A stretch of DNA of 64,000 nt, taken from positions 40,639,109-40,703,108 of the forward strand of contig CM068542.1 in the NCBI GenBank assembly GCA_035048495.1, written 5' to 3'. The position numbers were made by a program, and so were the translations under genes. The notes under the pieces are model-generated. The model was not told the DNA's origin. It was given only the letters and a program-made list of their open reading frames with translations, and searched no databases. Below, in pieces: positions 56,669 through 64,000 of the stretch (positions are counted from its first letter, which is position 1; every line of letters starts with the position of its first letter). Origin of the DNA: Euptelea pleiosperma. Its lineage: Eukaryota > Streptophyta > Magnoliopsida > Ranunculales > Eupteleaceae.

Positions 56669-57497
56669 ATGTTGTTGGGTAAGCGTCCGCGACCTCCGAT
56701 GAAGAGAACGACGAGCATAACGGAATTCACCGTAGATCTAAGTAACGTGGAAGCTCCGACGCCGTTTGATCCTCAAAACTCAATCAAAGATTGGCAAAAA
56801 TTGGCGGGCCCAGAAAGTCAGGCGAGAAGAAACCCAGTTGGCGCTGCTGCTGCTGCTATTTCGGACGGATTTGATCGCCGGATTTTGGCTACCGTCTCAC
56901 CCAGAAATTCTAGACATTCCGGCGATTTCACCGAAACGGCTCACTTCTTGAGGGTTTGTGGCCTCTGTAAGCGCCGTTTGGCACCTGGCCGGGACCTCTA
57001 CATGTATAGGTACCATTTAATCTAATTTTAGCAATTTCAAAGGTTTTCTTGAATTGAGTTCGATTTATTATTCACGTTCTTGGATCTCTCTCAACAAAAG
57101 AAAGCTTAGATCATTCATTTTTTGTTAGAATTTGTTGTTCATTCCTGATTTATTATTCACGTTCTTTGATGTTCATTCCTAAAATGGATTTTCCCATTTA
57201 ACTAGCACAATAATTTATTAGAAGTTAGAACTACCTGATTTGTAAGAAATATCTTCTTATTTTTCGAGATCCTGTTTTCACCAGCAGACCGGTTATTGAT
57301 TAACAATTGATCCATTAAATTGTGTAATTTTCAGGGGAGATACAGCATTTTGCAGTCTAGAGTGCCGGCAACAACAGATGAATCAAGACGAGCGGAAAGA
57401 CATGTGCTCATCATACGCAACGAAGAAAGATGGTGCGTCCACCACCGCAGGAGGATCCAAAGGGTCCAGTAAAGGTGAAACAGTGGCTGCAGCATAG
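56669..57497 (+). CDS. FCS-like zinc finger (FLZ) protein, 2 exons, 167 aa
   Basis: Exon 1 is 56669-57009 and exon 2 is 57335-57497, with GT/AG borders; stop TAG at 57495-57497. The N-terminal half is a basic/Ser-rich unstructured region (KRPRPPMKRTTSITEF, an alanine run at residues 58-63). The FLZ domain spans about residues 91-130: FLRVCGLCKRRLAPG, RDLYMYRGDTAFCSLECRQ. The zinc ligands are Cys97, Cys100, Cys120 and Cys124, and the intron cuts the domain between Arg114 and Gly115, as is common in this family. The tail is Ser/Gly/Lys-rich. FLZ proteins are plant-specific adaptors that bind SnRK1 kinase subunits in energy and stress signalling; this protein's partners are inferred. The 5' leader has a CT run near 56620-56640. 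No defect seen. Confidence 0.92.
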
Positions 57498-58673
57498 AAT
57501 CAGAAACCGAAAAGATCTATCTCGCTGATATAAATATATAAATTGTAAAAGATCAATCGGATTCCGTTAATCTTTGTATGCAATTGGGCAAAGCTTTGAA
57601 ACTACAAAGTTCATGTGGATTCAACGATTACAAGCTTCATATCTCTGCATCTTCCTATTTTGCCTTTTTTAATTTTCCTTAGCATCAATGGAAGAGAACT
57701 GCAGATTTACTGGACTTATTCTTCTTACTTTTTTTTTTTTGGCCTTTTTGAGAATTTTAATTTAATAGATTCTGCTTAATTAGAGCGATTAATACCTGTG
57801 ATATTTGTTCAAGGAGTTGGGAATCTGTGGCCTCGTCAGCTTGCAGGGTGTGGGGCCATAGCCCGGGAAAGTAGAAAGAGATTCATTTGGAGTGATTTAT
57901 TAATTTCGGTGACTATAGGTGGGGCCACTTTTTTTTTTTTTTTTTTAATATTGGTGGGGCCCTTGTCATTCGTCGAAAGCCCCAACCCTTTTGTCATCGG
58001 GCCCCACCCACTTGGCTCCAGATCCCTCATGAGTCAGAAGTCCCTCTCTCGGTGCTCGCGATATCTTGAGAGATGAGAAAGTGTGAATCTCAACAGTAAA
58101 AAACTATGACTTTCGTGTAATCCATACAGGGAAGATGTTTGTATACAGTTCCCTATCTAGGCTCAGCAAATAAAAACCATGTGATCAAAACCATCTGATG
58201 GGAAATCTGTGTTCGATCTAACTGCAAATTAAGTAACCATCTGATCAATCCAGCTTCTGTTCGGCCATAAAGAATCGAATTCAAGGTTGTGAGACCCATC
58301 ATTAAGAGTAAAAATCAATATAATCAAATGATTCCAACCTTCCAATCTGTAAAAATAAAGAATCAACAAATTGAATGGTTGTGATCATCAGAATTCACAT
58401 TTTGATCCAAGAGATCTGCTAGGTGTGTCTGATCTAGTCCATCCATTTGCTTCATACAAGATTCATACTTTCGGTTCTCATCTTCAGAGACAACTATCGA
58501 ACGAGTTATTGCCGAGAAAATAATAAACTACATCTTGCTCTCTCTTTTATTAAAATGGTATAAAATCTGGAACAGTAAAGCTTGGCAGATTTGAGTGAAT
58601 ATATTTTTTGGCCCAAATGGGTTGCGAACAATGGGACCGAATAATGGGAGTAGAAACTTTGCTGACGAACGTT
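57498..58673. other. FLZ 3' flank, nothing recognised
   Basis: Likely includes the 3' UTR. There is a T-rich run at 57930 and otherwise no structure I can support. Confidence 0.4.
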
Positions 58674-58983
58674 GCTGACGGACCGCATTATAATCCACGT
58701 AGCATATTCTTAGAAATTTCTAACCGTATGGATGTTTGGCCCAACCCTAGATGGACCTACAGACCAAAAATTAGCCTGATTAGTGATTTATAAGCGTTTG
58801 GTTTGGAGTCATTTTCATGGATTGATTTTTTACATTGAAATTTGAACATTACTGAGCATTATTTGGGGTACAAAGATCCAAAGGTTTGCAATCACTAATC
58901 AGGCTTATTTGGATGGGCCAAACATCCATACGGTCAATGTCCTCTAATAGTATGCCACGAGGCTCACATCGGTCGACAGAGTT
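58674..58983. repeat. MITE, family A (about 310 bp)
   Basis: The arms contain CTAACCGTATGGATGTTTGGCCC and GGGCCAAACATCCATACGGTCA, plus inner GCCTGATTAGTGAT / ATCACTAATCAGGC blocks. The outer ends are loosely inverted (GACGGACC versus CGGTCGACAG). Confidence 0.7.
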
Positions 58984-59911
58984 TACTAAAATAATGGAAA
59001 TGGAATACTCTCTCTCTCTCTCGTAAACATAAACAAGTTGGCAATAGAGTAGAATTTGTCAACTTGCTTTCAAAGCCCGATGTTTGCGTTAGGGGTACCC
59101 CCTAGCCCCTTGCTCGAGGATCAGGAGGCAATGGCTTAGTAAAATAAAAAGGGGAGCTGTGGAGTTAACTACTTTACTTGGTTTCCAATTCCCCACGAAG
59201 AGCCAGCACTGTCATTTCGGGCGAGACGACCGATCCAGCCTCCGATCCCAAGATTTTCAACCAGGGTATCGTGTCGCTGAATTAGAGATACCCCACTTCA
59301 TATTGATGGGGGTTCGGGAAGATCTACGTCTTCTTTCAGTGAGATGTCTTGTACCATTCCTTAAGCAGCCAAGGAAACTTCTATTGATGACAAACTTGAT
59401 GACTTTTTCTATTGCCACTTAAAAGGATTAATAAATGTCTTGTTCCCCTGTTTATTTCCTATGCTCGGTTGACTCCTGACTTGGGAAAAAAGGGTATAGA
59501 ACTTTGCACTACAGTTAAGTAGTTGGTTAGTATAATTGGAATCTGATTAGTCAGCTTAATTTTTTAACCCGATTGATAATCAGGTCTGGTTCTGTCAAGT
59601 ACAGAAACGTTTTCGACCTTATCCCATTTTTCGTTGGTTCGGGGGGTCCATTATTAAGCCTGATTAGTAATTGGATCTGGTCTGGATATAATATTATTCG
59701 ATCGGACCGGAACCCTTTGATCAGTATAGTATCCCAATAAATAAATATTTTTCATATATATATATATAGCTAATTAAAATTTGGATTCTCAATCTGAGCT
59801 GTCAAAGACTTTTAAGTGCATTAGAGGGGGAAAATATCACATTTGTCTCATTGGAACCACTTGTACATAGTTTCATAATTAGAAATTAAGCAATTCCATG
59901 TGATTACTAGG

Positions 59912-60150
59912 GGGGCGTTTGGGAACGAGGGGCCTTCTAAAAATGTCATAGAAATTATAAGTGTTGAGGGGCCTTCTAATTTTTCAGAAGTAATTTCTCT
60001 AGAAGTTAAAAGCTCAAAAATTTAGCTTCAGTTTTAAGTTAGTTTTTAACTTTTTTAAAGTTAAAATATGAAACACATCCAAACTAACTTTTTTACTTTT
60101 TGGCTTATAAAAGTCAATAAGTTACTTAATTTTGTGTTGCCAAACGCCCC
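59912..60150. repeat. MITE with GGGGCGTTTGG ends (239 bp)
   Basis: GGGGCGTTTGG at the left end and CCAAACGCCCC at the right are perfect 11-bp inverted repeats. AT-rich interior. The type is common in plants; no target duplication is clear. Confidence 0.7.
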
Positions 60151-60246
60151 TTAGATCATCTCTATTACTTAAAACGAAAACGATCTATTTGTGACAATCA
60201 TCACGTGCTCGCATTGCACGTACGTACTCCCGCCGTCCACTAGTTA

Positions 60247-60830
60247 TCTATATAATAAAACAGGGAAGCTGTCTCCTCTCTTATACCCCCTCTTATATGT
60301 TTCAACAAAGATGGGCCAAGATCTTATCTCCAAAATAGACAGTGGATCTCAGCCACTCACAGCCAATTTTGGCAAACACTTTGTTAGAGAGTGTCGTGGG
60401 CACAGGCCACCCACTATTTATATAACAAAACACAGCGGTTGTCTCCCTCTCTTATAGGCTTCATATATCCAAGGGCCCATATAAACCCTTACATAAAATT
60501 TAGACGGGTTGGATTAATTTAACACCCCACTTATACTCCTCTTATCGGCTTCACAAAGGATGGCTAAGATCTTATCCTCCCAATTGACTATGGATCTCAA
60601 CCAGTCACACCCAATTTTGGAAAATGCTTTGTAGGGGAGTGCTGAGGGCACCGGCCACCCACTATACATCTATATAACAAAACAAAGAAGTCACTTATCC
60701 CCCCTCTTATCGGCTTCACAAAGGATGACCGAGATCTTATAACCCCAAATGGATGGTGGATCTAAGCCACTCACACCGATTTTGGCAAACGCTTCGTCGG
60801 AGAGTGCCATGGGCATGGGCCACCTACTAG
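60247..60830 (+). mobile_element. Helitron-like element (584 bp)
   Basis: It begins TCTATATAATAAAACAGGG after an A and ends CTAG before a T. Four block starts (TATAACAAAACA-type) and three GTGCC/GGCAC-type hairpins are present, the last about 10 bases before CTAG. One block is truncated near 60460-60540, where unrelated sequence (CATATAAACCC) occurs. No coding sequence. Confidence 0.65.
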
Positions 60831-61894
60831 TTTATAACGAAATATGGCATTTGGGTGTAGAGTACCCATGGATGTAACCCGTTAGTCCCTTAAACTGGAG
60901 CAGGACGGGGTGTAGGACATGAAGCACCATGCACCCTGCAGTGGATCCCCACAAGAAAACTAGACGAAAATATCTTAGTTGGGTGATTATATACAAAAGA
61001 AGATGAATGATTGAGATGAGTGGTTCTTAAATCATTATCAGAATTGAGAAATATGTGAAAAGGACATGAGTAATGGGGGTAGGACCCATATGCTCTCACG
61101 GGTGATAACCGTTCCTGTCTTTACACCTAAGCTCCTCGTTTGCAAGGTTGTCTTCAACGTCAACCACTACCTTAAAACTAGTTGCTTGTTTGGACATGGC
61201 CCACATGGGGAGGTTGATGCCCTCTCACTTTTGCTAAGAGCTCTTTCATCTATTGGCCACATATTCGACAAGTATGGCTGCAAGCCATTAAACTTTCAAC
61301 AGTTGGGTGACCAAAGGAACTTTTTTTCTTCTTTCGTTCTTCTGATAAGCGACCAAAGGCCCCTTAATTTTTTTTTTTTTAATAAATTGTTAGTCACTAT
61401 CTAACACTATGATCGAATGCTGAGGGACCCGTTCAAGGTAATGTTGGCACCATTCTGGGACTGGGATTGGCCTTAGAACCTGATTAATTATCAGACTGGG
61501 GCTGTCAATGGATCGTGACCAATCCAGAAATGATCCGTATTATGTAAGGTAGCTTAATCCGGATCCGATAAGATTTTAGGTAATGGAGTTGAGAGCTCAT
61601 GCAATCTTATAACACAATCGGATCGGACCCAAATTGATCCAATCTGTAAATACTGCTAAATTTGACATATTAAAAACAGTACCTACAATGGTAAAATTGG
61701 ATAAATGAATAAAACCCAAATTTCAAGAGAAAGTAGATTTCATGTATAAAAGGATTAATTTGCTTATTAAAAAGAAGTGTCGGGTAGGCATTGGAAGTAA
61801 GTAAAAAATGTATTTTGAAAGAAAAAAAAAAGGAGAAAAGCTTAATGGGCCTGAACGTGAAATCTCGAGCAGGGCAGTCTCTACCATAATGTCA

Positions 61895-62200
61895 TTAAGG
61901 CGGTCGCCTTAGGCCCCAGCCCACTAACCACATGGATGTTTAGCCCACCCGTTGCACCCCTTATTGGATATACAAACCAAAAACCTCTTTAGTGAGAGAT
62001 TTTAGTACTTTTAGAATTGATTCTAGCCACTAGATTCAAGCGTGTTTTTTGGATAGTAAATCTAATGGCTAGAAATAAGCAATCAAGCTAATTTTCAGTG
62101 TGTTTATCTACCAATAGGTGGGCTGAACATCGACGGAGTCATTAGGCCCCAAAATTGATCTATGTAAGGTCGCAAGAGTCCTCTGTATGGACTACAATAG
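61895..62200. repeat. MITE, family B (diverged)
   Basis: GGCCCCAGCCCACTAACCAC, ATGGATGTTTAGCCCACC on the left, and GGTGGGCTGAACATC, TCATTAGGCCCC, GTCGCAAGAGTCCTCTG on the right. The right end matches the end of 1441-1668. Confidence 0.55.
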
Positions 62201-64000
62201 GACTACGGGACTATGAGAGCCCTCGACATCTACATTTTTCCATAGCTTTTGATTATCATGAATAGGTTTTAAATAAGACTTTCTACTATATATAGATAGT
62301 TAAAATTTTAAATTAATACCGTATATATTAATATATTAAATATAAAAAGGCCTTATATGGAGTTTTCGCCTTAGGCCTCATTTTGCATCGAGACAGCCTT
62401 GATCTTAATACTAGACTTGAGTAGGAGTACTGTAAAAAGAGCAAGTTGGCCCTCCGCCCAGCCCCTCCCTCCTCTAAGAGGTGGGCCTGGGCTTGGCATT
62501 TTGGAGCTCGTATTGGGCTGCACAAATTGAATTTTTGTGGTCAAACGGATCATTTTGACCCCACTTTGACCCCCAACAGTTAAAAAAAAAGTGGTCAAAA
62601 TAGTCATTTGACCCACTTTTTGCATATAAAATACTCAAAATGAGCCATTTCCCTGACAAAAAACTTCATCTCTCACTCTCTAAACTAGACACCCAAATTT
62701 CTCATTTTTTATACCAAACATTCTCAAATCTCTCATCCTCTCTAACATTATAGTTGTTAGTTATTTTTCATTTTTGGGTAGAGTTGTACACATGGTAAGC
62801 GAGTGCTAAGTTAGTTGGGAGGTGCTCAGCCTATTGTGGTGCAGTTTTTCACCCCTAGAAATGATGTACTCAACATATTTGTTAGAGATTTTTTTTTGAA
62901 TTAAGTAATTCACCCACCCATTCTTTGATTTTGTAATGTCCATTATACATAATTTTTAACAAACTTAAATTTAATAAAGTTCTTGGATTTTTGTATTTTT
63001 TTAAAATTCAATATAAAAAAGTGGGCCCAGCCCAATGCCCGACACGTCTAAGGGTAGAGGGCCAGGCTCGTACCTGGTTTGGCCCATTTACACTCCTAAT
63101 TATGCCCAAGAAGAACCCCCATATATGGGTGTTTTAGACCAGTTTGACCATCTCAAGATTCTCAACTATGAATCCGACAACATCTACTTAAGTAACAATT
63201 GGTGAAACTTATTTTAAGGTATGATATCTTAAAGTATTGAATATAGGACCTGTAATCTTAGCGTGTTGAATTTAAGGTCTGAATAAACTGATTAGTAAAG
63301 TTATCTGAATTTTTTTTTTTTTATGTGTGAAAATGTAAAGTCTGTTTGGTAAACATTAACCTTGAAAGGTCTAAAAATTGGCATTTTGTAACAATTGCCC
63401 TTATTAAGTACCTTAAGGTCTATCCATTCAATACCTTAGGTTCTCTCTATAGTCTTCAAATGAGAGATAAGGAAGAGATTGGTTAGATAAATAAAGCTAA
63501 AAGGAAGGTTTGCTTATCTATATATTTCCTTTTTTCCTTTTATCTTTCCTTCATTCTTTCTATCTCTCTTCATCTTTTCTTAATTTTTTTTTATTAGGTT
63601 GGACGTGAATTCAATTCTATAGTTTCCACACATATCAGAGTGCCACGAGATGCATTTTAACCAATGAAATAAAGATACAAATCCGTGTATATGGTTACTT
63701 ATTTGGGTAAAATTCGAATCATAATTCCAACACACTCTGATGAGCAATTTAAAAACCAAATGATAAAGAGAAATGTTTTAAAACATAAAAGATACGGCTT
63801 TAAAACTAAAATTGCTCATTGGAGTGGTGGTTGGTCGACCCCTGGATTCTAGTAGGTTTTTTTTTCTTCATAAATCCAAAAATGCATTAATAAAGGGAGA
63901 TCGAGAAAATCTCAAAGTACAAACCAAACAAAATACGAACAACAACAAATTCAAAAAAGTATTTGATGAAATCTGAAAACCATATCATCGAAGAAAATAC
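62201..64000. other. Right edge, no gene recognised
   Basis: AT-rich sequence. A GTGGTCAAA/TTTGACC-type motif repeats at about 62540-62610, but I see no gene, RNA or bounded element. Confidence 0.4.

Noticed and set aside
59159..59422. Open frame of about 87 codons on the plus strand in a less AT-rich patch
   Set aside because: I considered an organelle-derived insertion or a small gene, but recognised no protein or organelle sequence and saw no splice or promoter support.
61066..61404. Open frame of 112 codons on the plus strand
   Set aside because: The frame ends in a poly-T run, shows no domain I know and has no gene context.

Overview
This is a window of plant nuclear DNA. The genes have introns, one encodes a plastid-targeted protein, one carries the plant-specific FLZ zinc finger, and most of the rest is angiosperm-type transposable elements (L1/RTE LINEs, Copia, Helitron-like, Mutator/hAT-type MITEs, tRNA-derived SINEs). 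The species cannot be read from the sequence; a flowering plant, probably not a grass, is as far as I would go.

Supported host genes, left to right: (1) the first three exons of a GH5 glucan 1,3-beta-glucosidase-like gene on the minus strand (2080 down to 1168), running off the left edge; (2) a complete, divergently oriented paralogue on the plus strand (6306-9294, 8 exons, 507 aa); (3) a single-exon hyccin/FAM126-family gene on the minus strand (17978-16752); (4) a plastid beta-hydroxyacyl-ACP dehydratase (FabZ) gene on the plus strand (37244-50195) whose third intron is about 12 kb and full of transposons; (5) a two-exon FCS-like zinc finger (FLZ) gene on the plus strand (56669-57497). These genes are functionally unrelated to each other except for the GH5 pair.

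The remainder is layered transposon history. A Helitron-like family with TC...CTAG ends occurs at 133-999, 32810-34812, 34892-36290 and 60247-60830, partly as head-to-tail concatemers. A nearly full-length L1-type LINE (18722-27524) is bounded by a 12-bp target duplication and interrupted by about 2.7 kb of other sequence. A 366-bp MITE (27667-29404) is split by a solo LTR that contains exact 136-bp tandem repeats. Inside FabZ intron 3 lie an RTE-type LINE, a TIR element carrying a captured host-gene fragment, and an old Copia element (TSD TAAAT) that itself received a SINE, a hAT-like element and another Copia 3' end. Several MITE families recur near or inside the genes. A degenerate 5S rRNA-derived sequence lies at about 10231-10360.

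I see no CRISPR, operon-like or otherwise unprecedented protein system. The most unusual structures are the Helitron concatemers, the gene-capturing TIR element and the very long transposon-packed FabZ intron. All homology statements come from reading the sequence and remembered family patterns; no search was run.
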